Positions 18,004 through 29,836 of a stretch of 64,000 bases of DNA are shown in pieces. The stretch covers positions 77,487 through 141,486 of the forward strand of contig FR895150.1 in NCBI GenBank assembly GCA_000435675.1, given 5' to 3'. Position numbers and translations under genes: made by a program. The DNA comes from Eggerthella sp. CAG:298 (lineage in GTDB: Bacteria; Actinomycetota; Coriobacteriia; Coriobacteriales; Eggerthellaceae). Position 1 is the stretch's first letter. Each line of letters starts with the position of its first letter. The notes beneath the pieces are model-generated. The model did no database searches, was not told where the DNA came from, and worked only from the letters and a program-made list of their open reading frames with translations.

Positions 18004-18792
18004 ATGGGTGAAGCATTGGAGAAATTCGTCGCGGAGGCGCAGGGTCTATCTGCGAACTTCGATTCGACGGTACTCTTTTCCATTGGGGGCTGGGGCATTA
18101 CGCAGTACACGCTGTATATGTTCATCGCTCTCGCATTGGTGCTGCTGGCAGTGCTCATCGGCGCACGTAAACTGGAGTTCATTCCGCACAAGAAGTTCAC
18201 GGCCATCCTCGAATATGGCTACGACTTCATTTCCAACAGCGTTGGTGCCGATGTTATCGGTGAAGGCTATAAAAAGCACATTCCCTTCCTTGCCACGTTG
18301 TTCTTCTTCATCTTATTCGCTAATGTGATCGGCCTTATCCCAGGTGCGAAAGCCGCAACTGGCACCATCTCTATCACGTGGGCGCTTGCACTTGTTTCCT
18401 TTGTTTACTTCAACTTTTACGGATTCAAGCAGCTCGGTTTCTTCAAGTACATGCGCAGCTTCGCGCCGCATGGCGTTCCTGGTCCGATGATTCCCGTCAT
18501 CTGGTTCCTTGAGTTCATTTCGATGGTCATTCGCGTTCTTACGCTGGCCGTTCGTCTTTATGGCAATATGCTCGCAGGTCATATGGTGCTCGCAGTGTTC
18601 TCGCTGGCAACCACCATCTTCCTTCAGACCGCGATCTTTAGCATGGATCTGGTCGTGGGTCTTCCAGCTATTGCCTGGTTCTTCCTGCTCTTCTTCATGT
18701 ATGCGCTCGAGACGCTGGTCGCGTTCTTGCAGGCATACGTTTTCACGATCCTGTCTTCATCCTATATAGGTATGGCTATCCATCCTCACTAG
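18004..18792 (+). CDS. atpB: ATP synthase Fo subunit a
   Basis: A 262-residue, multi-spanning stator subunit that forms the ion half-channels. The essential arginine is in 'LTLAVRLYGNMLAGHM' in the fourth helix, and the C-terminal helix 'ALETLVAFLQAYVFTIL' is typical. A ribosome site (GGAAAGGTAAGG) precedes ATG 18004. An unusually long 182-bp gap follows before atpE. Confidence 0.96.
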   Translation: MGEALEKFVAEAQGLSANFDSTVLFSIGGWGITQYTLYMFIALALVLLAVLIGARKLEFIPHKKFTAILEYGYDFISNSVGADVIGEGYKKHIPFLATLFFFILFANVIGLIPGAKAATGTISITWALALVSFVYFNFYGFKQLGFFKYMRSFAPHGVPGPMIPVIWFLEFISMVIRVLTLAVRLYGNMLAGHMVLAVFSLATTIFLQTAIFSMDLVVGLPAIAWFFLLFFMYALETLVAFLQAYVFTILSSSYIGMAIHPH

Positions 18793-18974
18793 GCTGCAAG
18801 GCGGTCGCGCTTTGGGGGTCATGTGATCCCTACCCGTTGAACTTGGTTCTGAAGCGCGTTGGGCTAACGGGTGAAACGATCTTGGTAGTTCAGCTGGTAC
18901 GAAAAAAGATTTTTCAGCTGGGTTAATTAGACATGAATGAAGAAATAGGTCTTCATTCAAAAAAGGAGGTAATC
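18793..18974 (+). promoter_or_regulatory. Structured atpB-atpE intergenic region
   Basis: This gap carries three potential hairpins: ACCCGTT (18832-18838) with AACGGGT (18866-18872); CAGCT plus GAAAAA (18891-18906) with TTTTTC plus AGCTG (18910-18920); and a perfect 10-bp stem TGAATGAAGA (18934-18943) with TCTTCATTCA (18950-18959). The last one ends just before the AAAAGGAGGT ribosome site of atpE. The layout could allow extra c-subunit translation, mRNA processing or partial attenuation. This is inferred from structure alone. Confidence 0.5.
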
Positions 18975-19193
18975 GTGGAATTGACTATTGTGCTCGCAGC
19001 ACTCAAGGTTGTAGGCTATGGCCTTGCAGCTATCGGTCCTGGTATCGGTATTGGCATCGCTACCTACGGTTTGTGCGTCTCTGCAGCTCGTCAGCCTGAA
19101 ATGAAGGGTCAGCTCATGGGCTACTTCTTCATCGGTGCTGCTATGTCTGAGGCATTGGCACTGCTCGGCTTGGTTCTCTTCTTCATCGGTTAG
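18975..19193 (+). CDS. atpE: ATP synthase Fo subunit c
   Basis: A 72-residue, two-helix proteolipid forming the rotor ring. The polar loop is 'ARQPEM', and the ion-binding glutamate lies in 'AAMSEALALLG' of helix 2. The helix 1 motif reads 'GPGIGIG', lacking the glutamine of Na-dependent rings. The residue after the glutamate is alanine rather than Ser/Thr. This argues for proton coupling. The GTG start at 18975 is chosen because a near-perfect AAAGGAGGT lies 4-5 nt upstream. Confidence 0.96.
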   Translation: MELTIVLAALKVVGYGLAAIGPGIGIGIATYGLCVSAARQPEMKGQLMGYFFIGAAMSEALALLGLVLFFIG

Positions 19194-19245
19194 AAGTACC
19201 TTAGCGGTTACGTATTTTCCGATAGACAAGAAGGAGGCAAGCGAA

Positions 19246-19857
19246 TTGAAAGCAACTGTAAGCAAATATGTACACTACCTGGCAATCGGCGTTGTCGCAT
19301 TGCTTGGTGTGGCCGCATTTTGCCCTCTGCCTGCATTCGCTGCTGAAGACGGAGCGGGAATCGGCGCGATTCTTCCCCACATGGATGAATTCATCCCGAT
19401 GCTCGTTGCCTTCATCATCTTGTGGATCATCCTCGCCAAGTTCGGCTGGCCGCTGTTTGACGGCATGCTGAAGAAGCGCGAAGACACCATCAAGAATTCC
19501 CTGGAGAAGTCTGAAGAGGCTCGCCAGGAAAGCGAACGTTTGCTGGCAGAATATCGCGAACAGCTTGAAGGCGCTAAAGCCCAGGCTCAGCAAATGCTCA
19601 ATAATGCTCGTCAATCCTGTGATGCGATGGAGTCCGAGGCGAAGCAGAAGGCTCAAGAAGAGGCTGCTGCAATCGTTGCGAAGGCTAAAGTCGCTATCGA
19701 GGCTGAAAAGCAATCGGCGATCTCTGAACTCAAGGGTTCGGTTGTCGACCTTTCCGTTGACATTGCTACGCGTGTGATCGGCGAAGATTTCAGCGACGAA
19801 GAGCACCGCAAGCTCATCGAGCGCTACGTGAAAGAGGCAGGTAGTTTAAATGCCTAA
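19246..19857 (+). CDS. atpF: ATP synthase Fo subunit b with N-terminal signal-like segment
   Basis: The peripheral stalk subunit, 203 residues from TTG 19246, which follows AGAAGGAGG. The usual membrane helix ('MLVAFIILWIILAKFGWPLF') starts near 48 and is followed by a long charged coiled coil. Unusually, residues 1-31 form an additional hydrophobic segment ending in 'PAFAAEDG', like a cleavable signal peptide. The stop overlaps atpH by 8 nt. Confidence 0.92.
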   Translation: MKATVSKYVHYLAIGVVALLGVAAFCPLPAFAAEDGAGIGAILPHMDEFIPMLVAFIILWIILAKFGWPLFDGMLKKREDTIKNSLEKSEEARQESERLLAEYREQLEGAKAQAQQMLNNARQSCDAMESEAKQKAQEEAAAIVAKAKVAIEAEKQSAISELKGSVVDLSVDIATRVIGEDFSDEEHRKLIERYVKEAGSLNA

Positions 19858-20425
19858 TCGTCACGTCATCAATGAAATTATTGCAGCCTATGCTAACGCT
19901 GCACTCGAGGGCGCTCATAACATGGGCGGACGAGATGCTGTCGTTGAGGTTCGCAACCAATTGATCCAGATCTTGGAATTCATGTCCACCAACATCAAGC
20001 TTCGTCTTTCGTTGGACGATGAGGTGTACACCCCTGAACAGCGCAAGGAAATCGCGTGCAATGTTTTCGAGGGTTACCATCCCATTCTGGTTGAACTGTT
20101 GGGCGTCATGGCTTCTCGTGGCGATGTTGAAAAGCTTCGTCGCGTCTACGCAGACTACGAGAGCCTGATCGTTTCCAAGCTCGATTTCAATGTTGTTGAT
20201 GTAACGACGGTTGTTGATCTTGATGACAACTTGCGAACTGTAATTAAGAACAAGATTAAGAACGACCTGGGAAGAGACTGCGTGCTCGTCGAGCATAAAG
20301 ATCCTTCTATCCTGGGTGGTATCGTCATGTCCACGATGGGTAACTATATCGACGCAAGCCTTCGCTCGCAGTTCGATCAAGCGCGCATCGTGATGAAAGA
20401 AAAGACAGATGGAGGTGAATGCTAG
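19850..20425 (+). CDS. atpH: ATP synthase F1 subunit delta
   Basis: A 191-residue OSCP/delta subunit linking the b stalk to the alpha3beta3 head. It is recognised by position and by the C-terminal '[25 protein letters not shown]' region split around residue 150, typical of the family. The N-terminal helical domain is divergent. The start overlaps atpF and the end abuts the atpA ribosome site. Confidence 0.92.
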   Translation: MPNRHVINEIIAAYANAALEGAHNMGGRDAVVEVRNQLIQILEFMSTNIKLRLSLDDEVYTPEQRKEIACNVFEGYHPILVELLGVMASRGDVEKLRRVYADYESLIVSKLDFNVVDVTTVVDLDDNLRTVIKNKIKNDLGRDCVLVEHKDPSILGGIVMSTMGNYIDASLRSQFDQARIVMKEKTDGGEC

Positions 20426-21984
20426 TGACTGAAATCACCGCACAGTCTATCGATGAAGCGTTGCGCAAGCAGCTTGATGCTATCAATACCAGCGTCGAGT
20501 CTCGCGAAACCGGTGTCGTCGTCCAAATTGGCGACGGTATTGCTCGCATCGACGGTCTTAAGGGTGCCATGGCAGGCGAACTTCTCGAGTTCATCGCAGA
20601 AGACGGCCGTATCGTCTATGGCTTGGCTCAGAACCTCGAAGAAGAAGAGGTTGGCGCTGTTCTCCTTGGTGACCTCACGGCAATCAAGGAAAATGACCAG
20701 GTGCGCACCACTGGTAAGATTTTGGAGGTTCCTTCCGGTCACGCAATGCTCGGTCGTGTTGTGAATCCTCTCGGTATGCCTATCGACGGCAAAGGCCCGA
20801 TCGAGGCTGAAGGTTATCGCCCGGTTGAATTCAAGGCGCCTGGCGTTCACGAACGTCAGCCTGTTGAAGAGCCGATGCAGACCGGTATTATTGCGATCGA
20901 CTCGATGATTCCGATCGGACGTGGTCAGCGTGAGCTCATCATTGGTGACCGTCAGACCGGTAAGACGTCTATCGCGCTCGATGCGATCATCAACCAGCGT
21001 AACGACGACATGATCTGCGTTTACGTTGCGGTTGGTCAGAAGGCATCCACTGTTGCGAACGTTGCAGAAGCACTCGAAAAGCACGGCGCACTCGACAAGA
21101 CCATCATCGTTGCTGCTACGGCAGCTGATGCTGCTCCTCTGCAGTACCTCGCTCCTATGGCAGGCGCTGCTATCGGTGAATACTTCATGTACAACGGCAA
21201 AGACGGCAAGCCAGCAAACGCTGAGAATCCTGGCGGCCACGTTCTTTGCGTATATGACGATCTCACGAAGCAGGCAGTTGCTTATCGTCAGATGTCTCTG
21301 ACCCTTCGTCGTCCTCCCGGACGCGAGGCTTTCCCGGGTGACATCTTCTATCTGCATTCACGTCTGCTCGAACGCGCGGTCAAGCTCTCTGATGAGAACG
21401 GTGCAGGTTCACTCACCGCACTGCCGATCATCGAGACGCAGGCTGGCGACGTTTCTGCCTACATTCCGACCAACGTTATCTCTATTACGGATGGTCAGAT
21501 CTTCCTGCAGACCGACCTGTTCTTCCAGGGTCAGCGCCCTGCTATCAACGTTGGTATCTCCGTATCCCGCGTTGGTGGTTCAGCTCAGGTCAAGTCGATG
21601 AAGTCTGTTGCTGGTACGCTGCGTCTTGACCTCGCAGCATTCCGCGAGCTTCAGGCGTTCACCCAGTTCGGCTCCGACCTCGACAAGGCAACTCAGCAGC
21701 AGCTCACTCGTGGTGCTGCCATGACTGAGCTTCTGAAGCAGGGTCGTTTCATGCCGATGCCGGTCGAAGAGCAGGCAATCTCGATCTGGGCTGGCAACCA
21801 AGGCTTCCTTGATAGCCTGCCTGTTGAGAGCATTGTTCGCTTCCGTACGGAAATGCTCGACTACCTGCGTATCAACTACGGTGAAGTGGTTGCCATGGTT
21901 CGTGACGAGAAGAAATTCACTGACGAATCTGAGGCCAAACTCCACGAAGCGATCGAAGCGTTCAAGCTTCAGTTCATCGCGTAA
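20425..21984 (+). CDS. atpA: ATP synthase F1 subunit alpha
   Basis: A 519-residue non-catalytic nucleotide-binding subunit with Walker A 'GDRQTGKTS' at about 173-181. The '[20 protein letters not shown]' region and the '[11 protein letters not shown]' signature are conserved. GTG 20425 is preferred over ATG 20419 because GGAGGT at 20411-20416 is 8 nt away from GTG but only 2 nt from ATG. Either choice changes the protein by only two residues. Confidence 0.97.
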   Translation: MTEITAQSIDEALRKQLDAINTSVESRETGVVVQIGDGIARIDGLKGAMAGELLEFIAEDGRIVYGLAQNLEEEEVGAVLLGDLTAIKENDQVRTTGKILEVPSGHAMLGRVVNPLGMPIDGKGPIEAEGYRPVEFKAPGVHERQPVEEPMQTGIIAIDSMIPIGRGQRELIIGDRQTGKTSIALDAIINQRNDDMICVYVAVGQKASTVANVAEALEKHGALDKTIIVAATAADAAPLQYLAPMAGAAIGEYFMYNGKDGKPANAENPGGHVLCVYDDLTKQAVAYRQMSLTLRRPPGREAFPGDIFYLHSRLLERAVKLSDENGAGSLTALPIIETQAGDVSAYIPTNVISITDGQIFLQTDLFFQGQRPAINVGISVSRVGGSAQVKSMKSVAGTLRLDLAAFRELQAFTQFGSDLDKATQQQLTRGAAMTELLKQGRFMPMPVEEQAISIWAGNQGFLDSLPVESIVRFRTEMLDYLRINYGEVVAMVRDEKKFTDESEAKLHEAIEAFKLQFIA

Positions 21985-21996
21985 AGGAAGGCACTC

Positions 21997-24356
<2,360 letters not shown>

Positions 24357-24358
24357 TC

Positions 24359-24787
24359 ATGTCCGAAATTATCTGTGATGTTGTAGCAAAGAACCAGGTG
24401 CTCTATTCCGGCTCTCTCTACTCAGTGATGGTTCCCGGTTCCGAAGGTGAGCTGGGTATCATGGCTAACCATGAGCCTTACGTCTCCGCATTGAAGGACG
24501 GCGTTATTTGGGCTCGTACCAAGCAAGAGGGCGGAACCACTCTGAGCGCTGCCATCATGGGTGGTTATGTTCAGGTTCTCGGTGAGCGCGTTATCGTTCT
24601 CTGCGACAAGACCCGAGCTCTCAACCGTATTAATGTTGAGAAGCTCAACAAAGAGATCCCGGCGCTTGAAGAGCGCATCGCCAACCTCTCTGAGGAAAGC
24701 GTGATCTCGCGTTCGGTCTTGACCCGTAAGCTGCGCTGGTGCAAGGTGCAGCTTACGGCGAAAGAAAAAGAGGATCAGTACGTCTAA
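24359..24787 (+). CDS. atpC: ATP synthase F1 subunit epsilon
   Basis: A 142-residue subunit with the N-terminal beta-sandwich ('VPGSEGELGIMANHEPYVS') and a C-terminal helical hairpin that can inhibit ATP hydrolysis. ATG 24359 follows GAGGAG. The longer frame starting at 24287 lies inside atpD and is rejected. It is the last gene of the operon, before a strong terminator. Confidence 0.95.
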   Translation: MSEIICDVVAKNQVLYSGSLYSVMVPGSEGELGIMANHEPYVSALKDGVIWARTKQEGGTTLSAAIMGGYVQVLGERVIVLCDKTRALNRINVEKLNKEIPALEERIANLSEESVISRSVLTRKLRWCKVQLTAKEKEDQYV

Positions 24788-24812
24788 TCTGGTTCTCGAA
24801 TTCGTACCAGCT

Positions 24813-24850
24813 AAAAAGGCTCTTCCCGTTTCGGGGAGAGCCTTTTTCTT
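24813..24850. terminator. Bidirectional terminator between atpC and the TetR gene
   Basis: A 15-bp stem (left arm 24813-24827, right arm 24833-24847) with one G-U pair has A-tracts on the left and T-tracts on the right. It can therefore terminate both the ATP synthase operon on + and the convergent TetR gene on -. Confidence 0.92.
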
Positions 24851-24889
24851 TCGTTGCAAGATGACAAAAGCCGCCCGGTCTTTTGTACT

Positions 24890-25558
24890 TTAAATGAGGG
24901 CGTTTGTATCGTGGGGGATGGTAGGGACGTCGAAGGTGCAGTTGGGATCAGTAGAGAGGGTGCACAGATAGTTTTGCAGCATCGAATCGGCTTGGTAGGC
25001 AAGATCGACGCGTCCATCGAAGACGCACCAATAGTAGATGTTGCCTGTGATGATGATCGCGATACGCATGAGCGCTTCATTCATGTTGATATCGGCTTTT
25101 ACTTCACCGGCTTCAATGCCTTCTTCAAGATACTGGCGACAGCGATCGAGCACCACTCCTTCGTCGGCATCGCGCTCAAGGAAGTTGAACACAGGGTTGG
25201 TCATGGCTGAATAGAGACCAGTGACGAATTCGAGTCCTGTTTCAAGGATGCAATCGATATAGAAGCGATAGATGAGGATGATCTTCTCAAGCGCAGTACG
25301 CCCCGAGGCCTCTTCTTCCGCTTTCTGCTTGTAGGCGATGAATACATCACGAAGGTAGTAGGAAACAAGATCGTCCTTTCCTTCGAAGAGGTTATAGAAG
25401 CTGCCCGTAGAAATGCCCGCTTTGTCGCAAATGTTGCGAATCGTGAGCGAGCTCATGCCCGATTCATTGACGAGTGCGATCGCAGCATCGAGCAGTTTTT
25501 CACGCGAAACTTGTGCGTGAGTATCTTGGGCTGAAATGGTCTTGTTTTTAGGACGCAT
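24890..25558 (-). CDS. TetR-family transcriptional regulator
   Basis: A 222-residue repressor-type protein. The helix-turn-helix is at about 19-65, with 'SREKLLDAAIALVNESG', 'TIRNICDKAGISTGSFYNLF' and 'KDDLVSYYLRD'. The C-terminal ligand domain is unassigned. It is transcribed towards the ATP synthase operon and divergently from the usp gene. The 11-mer TTGAACATGTT lies about 55 bp upstream of its start, a candidate autoregulatory operator. Confidence 0.92.
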   Translation of the reverse strand: MRPKNKTISAQDTHAQVSREKLLDAAIALVNESGMSSLTIRNICDKAGISTGSFYNLFEGKDDLVSYYLRDVFIAYKQKAEEEASGRTALEKIILIYRFYIDCILETGLEFVTGLYSAMTNPVFNFLERDADEGVVLDRCRQYLEEGIEAGEVKADINMNEALMRIAIIITGNIYYWCVFDGRVDLAYQADSMLQNYLCTLSTDPNCTFDVPTIPHDTNALI

Positions 25559-25611
25559 GGCACTTCCTCGATTCGTTTGCCCAGTTCATAGAATGATACT
25601 AGCAGAAACAC

Positions 25612-25626
25612 TTGAACATGTTTTTG
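25612..25626. promoter_or_regulatory. Candidate operator upstream of the TetR gene
   Basis: The sequence TTGAACATGTTTTTG contains the 8-bp palindrome AACATGTT at 25615-25622. Its first 11 bases also occur at 61088-61098 in the MFS/two-component intergenic region, where the palindrome extends to 12 bp. Binding by the adjacent TetR protein is inference. Confidence 0.35.
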
Positions 25627-25827
25627 TAACAAACGCATAAGCGCACAAAATATTCTTCTGCGGAAAAAGTAGCGGCAAAGTTGCAGAATTGCTAAATATC
25701 GAGCAATTCCATTGAAGAATGTTAGACTTGATTCATGCCCGCTTCGCATGATGAAACGGGGTTTAGGGTAGGGGATTGAATCAGCTGGCCTGCCAGCGGA
25801 TTCTAGAGAAAGAAAAGGGTAGCCAAG

Positions 25828-26304
25828 ATGGTGTTCAATAATATAGTCGTTGCCTATGATGGATCAGATCATGCAGTCGATGCGGTCATGAAAGCGCGCG
25901 ATTTCGCACTTGCCGATCCTGAGGTTCGCATCCATGTAGTGTTCGTTACCACGCATCCCAATGCGCAACTTCCTGCAAGCTTCAATAACTCTTCGTTCGA
26001 TCCTGAGCAGTATCTGCTTTCCGTTGAGGACGTTATGGACCTTTACAACCGTACGATCGCTGAAGAGTCTGAAAAGGTGAAAGCAGGCTTAGGTGTTGCG
26101 ATCGAGGGCGTTGAAGATCAGGTTACGATCGATGTCATTCCTGGCTATACGCCAGCAGATGATATCATTGAGTTTGCAAAGGAGATCGAAGCCGATCTTA
26201 TCGTGATGGGCTCACGTGGTCTTGGCGCGATTCGTGGTGTTATCGGCTCGGTCAGCTATGCGGTGCTGCGCGAATCTACCATACCGATTCTTGTTATAAA
26301 GTAG
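25828..26304 (+). CDS. Universal stress protein (UspA family)
   Basis: A 158-residue single-domain Usp. The N-terminal 'NIVVAYDGSDHAVDAV' and the ATP-binding 'VMGSRGLGAIRGVIGSVSYAVL' (G-2x-G-9x-G[S/T] pattern) near 130-150 suggest the nucleotide-binding type. It has its own terminator. A paralogue is encoded at 53.7-54.2 kb. Confidence 0.93.
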   Translation: MVFNNIVVAYDGSDHAVDAVMKARDFALADPEVRIHVVFVTTHPNAQLPASFNNSSFDPEQYLLSVEDVMDLYNRTIAEESEKVKAGLGVAIEGVEDQVTIDVIPGYTPADDIIEFAKEIEADLIVMGSRGLGAIRGVIGSVSYAVLRESTIPILVIK

Positions 26305-26329
26305 ATCGCAAGACGCGGATTGTTTGATC

Positions 26330-26356
26330 GGCTGCCTCTTCGGGGGCAGCCTTTTT
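26330..26356 (+). terminator. Terminator after usp
   Basis: A 7-bp stem (GGCTGCC with GGCAGCC) encloses a TCTTCGGG loop and is followed by TTTTT. Confidence 0.85.
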
Positions 26357-26402
26357 ATATTCGGATGTTTTATGATGGTTGTAGTAAAACGCAAGGAGCA
26401 CT

Positions 26403-28238
26403 ATGGCATTTCTTTTAGGTTGCGAGAACGTTCATCTTGAATATCCTACGAAGGTCATCTTCGAGTCACTTTCGCTTGGTATCGATGATGGCGCTGCGAT
26501 CGGTGTGGTCGGCAAGAACGGTGACGGGAAATCGTCGTTGTTACGGCTCTTTGATGGCACGATCGAGCCTGATGAAGGGCGTGTTCTGCGTACGCGTGGC
26601 GTGCGTGTTGCTACGCTTGCTCAAAAAGATGCTCTTGACGATAATGCAACGGTGCTGGCAAGCATCTTGGGTGACACGCCCGAATATGTGTGGGCATCCG
26701 ATGCTCGTGTGCGCGAAATCCTCGATAACCTGGTAGGTGATCTTGATCCGAACGCACGTATTGGTGCGATTTCGGGTGGTCAGCGCAGGCGTGTCGATCT
26801 TGCCCGCGTGCTCATTGCCGATGTGGATATCGTCTTACTTGATGAGCCTACCAACCACCTCGACATCGAAGGCATTCACTGGCTTGCCGAGCATTTGCGC
26901 CAGCGCTTTTCGAAGAAGCAAGGGGCGCTTGTGGTGGTCACGCATGATCGCTGGTTTCTAGATGAGGTGTGTACTTCAATGTGGGAAGTGCATGATGGCA
27001 TCGTTGAAGGCTTCGAGGGTGGCTATTCGGCGTACGTGCAGCAGCGCGTTGAGCGTGATCGGATCATCGAGCAGACCGAACGCAAGCGACGTAATTTGGC
27101 GCGTCGTGAGCTCGCCTGGCTTTCGCGTGGAGCGCGGGCGCGTTCGACCAAACCGAAGTTTCATGTCGAAGCCGCGCGCGAACTTATCGCGCAGGAGCCT
27201 CCTATTCGTAACAGCGTTGAACTGAAACGTGCTGCCATTTCGCGTTTGGGAAAAAAATGCATCGAGCTCACGGATGTGACGTTTGGCTTTGACGGGAAGG
27301 CTGAGTCGGTATTACGTGATATAACCTGGCTTATCGGGCCGGGGGATCGCTATGGCGTACTTGGCGAAAACGGCGCTGGCAAGTCGACCTTGCTCGAGGT
27401 TCTGCAGCAACACCTCAAGCCTTCGCGAGGAAAGATCGAAGTGGGGAAGACCGTTAAGATCGCCTTTTTGAGCCAGGCTTTGAGCGAGCTTGAAGAATTG
27501 GGTGATTCGCTCGTGCGCGAAGTGCTCACGCGCTATCAATCACATTATGAGATCGACGGGAAGATCGTTTCTCCTGCGGCGCTGCTCGAGCAGTTAGGAT
27601 TCGAGAAGGCGTATCTTAACACCCAGGTGAAAGCCCTTTCGGGTGGACAGAAGCGCAGGATGCAGCTCATGCTCATCTTACTCGATGCGCCCAACGTTCT
27701 TATCCTCGACGAGCCGAGCAATGACATGGACATCGATATGCTCGTTGCTATGGAGAATCTGCTCGATTCCTGGCCTGGCACTTTGATCATGGTGACGCAC
27801 GATCGCTACATGATGGAGCGCGTGACAGATCATCAATTTGCCCTGATCGATGGGACGTTGCGGCATGTGCCGCGCGGGGCAGAGGAATACCTCGAACAGT
27901 TAGAAGCGGCGCGCGCCAAGCGAGGGCGTAAGCGTTTCGGGGTGAGCGAAGATGCCACCCCTACGGTTGAGGGAGAGGTTCAGGCAGAAAGCGCTCAGGT
28001 GAGCGCGGTCCCGAAGCTGAGTGGTGGGGAGTTGCGCGAAGTGCGCAAGCGCGTGAACTCACTCGAACGCCGCATGCAAACTCTTGAAGGGAAGATCGCT
28101 CAAGCTCAAGACGAACAAGCGCAAGCAGATCCGAGCGATTACGTTGCCCTCGGTGAGATTCAGGAGCGCATCACTCAACTCCAAAAGGATTTAGGTGATC
28201 TCGAAGAAGAGTGGCTCGAAGCCTCCGAACTGCTATAA
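26403..28238 (+). CDS. ABC-F family ATPase (Uup-like)
   Basis: A 611-residue protein with two ABC ATPase domains and no membrane segments. Domain 1 has Walker A 'GKNGDGKSS' near 37 and signature 'ISGGQRRRVDLA'. Domain 2 has 'GENGAGKST' and 'LSGGQKRRMQ'. The linker is rich in basic residues, and the C-terminus (about 540-611) forms a charged coiled coil as in Uup. ABC-F proteins act on ribosomes or, for Uup, in DNA transactions; which applies here is open. It ends 2 bp from the convergent lemA gene. Confidence 0.9.
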   Translation: MAFLLGCENVHLEYPTKVIFESLSLGIDDGAAIGVVGKNGDGKSSLLRLFDGTIEPDEGRVLRTRGVRVATLAQKDALDDNATVLASILGDTPEYVWASDARVREILDNLVGDLDPNARIGAISGGQRRRVDLARVLIADVDIVLLDEPTNHLDIEGIHWLAEHLRQRFSKKQGALVVVTHDRWFLDEVCTSMWEVHDGIVEGFEGGYSAYVQQRVERDRIIEQTERKRRNLARRELAWLSRGARARSTKPKFHVEAARELIAQEPPIRNSVELKRAAISRLGKKCIELTDVTFGFDGKAESVLRDITWLIGPGDRYGVLGENGAGKSTLLEVLQQHLKPSRGKIEVGKTVKIAFLSQALSELEELGDSLVREVLTRYQSHYEIDGKIVSPAALLEQLGFEKAYLNTQVKALSGGQKRRMQLMLILLDAPNVLILDEPSNDMDIDMLVAMENLLDSWPGTLIMVTHDRYMMERVTDHQFALIDGTLRHVPRGAEEYLEQLEAARAKRGRKRFGVSEDATPTVEGEVQAESAQVSAVPKLSGGELREVRKRVNSLERRMQTLEGKIAQAQDEQAQADPSDYVALGEIQERITQLQKDLGDLEEEWLEASELL

Positions 28239-28240
28239 CC

Positions 28241-28882
28241 TTATTCCTTGGAATCGAGGCTGGGGGCTTGCGGAGGATCTGTGGGTGCAGTTGAGAAGTT
28301 CACCGAGGGGGTTCCTTCGGCATTGCCTTGTCCGAATGACACCACGGGAGCGCCTGCGGCTGCTGCATTCGCGTCGAAGCCGTCGCGCTTCGTGAAGTGG
28401 AACATGCCCGCAATGATATTGCCCGGGAAGGTTTGGATGGCGTTGTTGTAACTGAGCACCGTATCGTTGTAGCTCTGACGCATGTAGCTGATCTTGTCTT
28501 CGGTGTTGGTGAGTTCAGCTTGGAGTTGCTGGAAGTTGGTGTTCGCCTTCAGGTCGGGGTAGGCTTCAGCAACCGCGAAAAGGCTCTTCAGCGTGCCAGT
28601 GAGCACGTTGTCTGCTTCCATCTTCGCTTCAGGCGTGGGAGCTGTCATAACCGCATTGCGTGCTTGCGTTACTGCTTCGAAGGTGCCGCGTTCATGCGAA
28701 GCGTATCCCTTCACGGTCTCGACAAGATTGGGAATCAGGTCCAAACGGCGTTGCAGCTGCACATCGATCTGAGACCAAGCATTGTCAACACGGTTGCGTA
28801 ACTGTACGAGGTTGTTGTAGAGAACAATTACGGCGATCACCAAAATGGCGATGACGATAAGCACAACGATCAAAGCGATCAT
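28241..28882 (-). CDS. lemA: LemA family protein
   Basis: A 213-residue protein with one N-terminal membrane helix (about 3-22). The conserved LemA helical core follows: '[20 protein letters not shown]', '[17 protein letters not shown]', and '[17 protein letters not shown]'. The C-terminal tail is low-complexity. Function is not well defined. LemA genes are often next to DUF2207 genes; here the DUF2207 gene lies on the same strand about 3.3 kb away. Confidence 0.92.
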   Translation of the reverse strand: MIALIVVLIVIAILVIAVIVLYNNLVQLRNRVDNAWSQIDVQLQRRLDLIPNLVETVKGYASHERGTFEAVTQARNAVMTAPTPEAKMEADNVLTGTLKSLFAVAEAYPDLKANTNFQQLQAELTNTEDKISYMRQSYNDTVLSYNNAIQTFPGNIIAGMFHFTKRDGFDANAAAAGAPVVSFGQGNAEGTPSVNFSTAPTDPPQAPSLDSKE

Positions 28883-28921
28883 GAGAACTCCTTTTGGTAG
28901 GTTCTATTCAGAACACGCTTG

Positions 28922-29836
28922 CTAGTACTGTTTTAACACTTCAGCACCCACTGAAGCGAAAGATGTAACGCGACTGTAGAATCCGTGCTTGCGTGCTTCG
29001 GTTGAGAGCGCACAAGCATCTTCGTATGAGTTGCACAATGCTGCCACGGCCGACCCGCTTCCACAGAGCACCTGTGCGTTCGCCTTAGCCGATCCTTCGA
29101 TGAGATCGAAGACTTCTTGCAGCTCTGGCTTCAAGCTAAGCGATGCGGGAGTGAGGTTGTTCCAAGGGGTAACCTCACTCGCTTGCATGCAACCAGCAAC
29201 TTCCTGGATGAATCCAGGGGTAGGGTATTCTGGTACTTCGTCGAAGCGTTCATAGGCTTCTTTCGATGAAACGCCGCTGCCTTCAGGACGGATGAGCACC
29301 AGGAAGCCTTTGCGCGGTTCGAGCGCATGCACGAAATGATCACCTTTGCCATCTAAGTAGGCGCAGCCGCCATAGAGGAAGAAGGGCACATCAGCACCAA
29401 GTTTCGCGGCAACTTCGATCACTGCCGGGTCGAGTGGGTCAACGCCCCAAAGCGCGGAAAGACCTTTGAGCGTTGCTGCGGCATCGGAAGACCCACCGCC
29501 CAGACCAGCCTCGAAGGGAATCTGCTTCGCCAAGTAGATATGGATCTCCTCGTCTTCTGCGCGACCGAGTGCGCTAGCGAGTTCTACGGCAGCTTTGTAG
29601 ACGATGTTGTCCTCTTGGTCGATCGTGAGCTGGTCGATCATATTGCTGTTCTCGCACTTGAGCGTGATGCTCAGGCCTGCGCTAGGCTCGGCAGGAAACG
29701 AGCGGATCTCAAGTGTGTCGTGAAGAGCGAGCGCCTGCAAGATCGTGTGCGCTTCATGGTAGCCGTCAGGCAGTTTTTCGCCGACGGCAAGCACCAGGTT
29801 GATCTTTGCAGGAGCGATGAGCTTTACGTAATTCAT
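28922..29836 (-). CDS. ispE: 4-diphosphocytidyl-2-C-methyl-D-erythritol kinase
   Basis: A 304-residue GHMP kinase of the MEP isoprenoid pathway. The N-terminal 'APAKINLVLAVGEKLPDGYH' holds the substrate-binding lysine, and 'FEAGLGGGSSDAAATLKGL' is the ATP-binding motif. The ATG overlaps the tadA stop as ATGA, so the two are translationally coupled. A TTG two codons earlier is not needed. Confidence 0.95.
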   Translation of the reverse strand: MNYVKLIAPAKINLVLAVGEKLPDGYHEAHTILQALALHDTLEIRSFPAEPSAGLSITLKCENSNMIDQLTIDQEDNIVYKAAVELASALGRAEDEEIHIYLAKQIPFEAGLGGGSSDAAATLKGLSALWGVDPLDPAVIEVAAKLGADVPFFLYGGCAYLDGKGDHFVHALEPRKGFLVLIRPEGSGVSSKEAYERFDEVPEYPTPGFIQEVAGCMQASEVTPWNNLTPASLSLKPELQEVFDLIEGSAKANAQVLCGSGSAVAALCNSYEDACALSTEARKHGFYSRVTSFASVGAEVLKQY

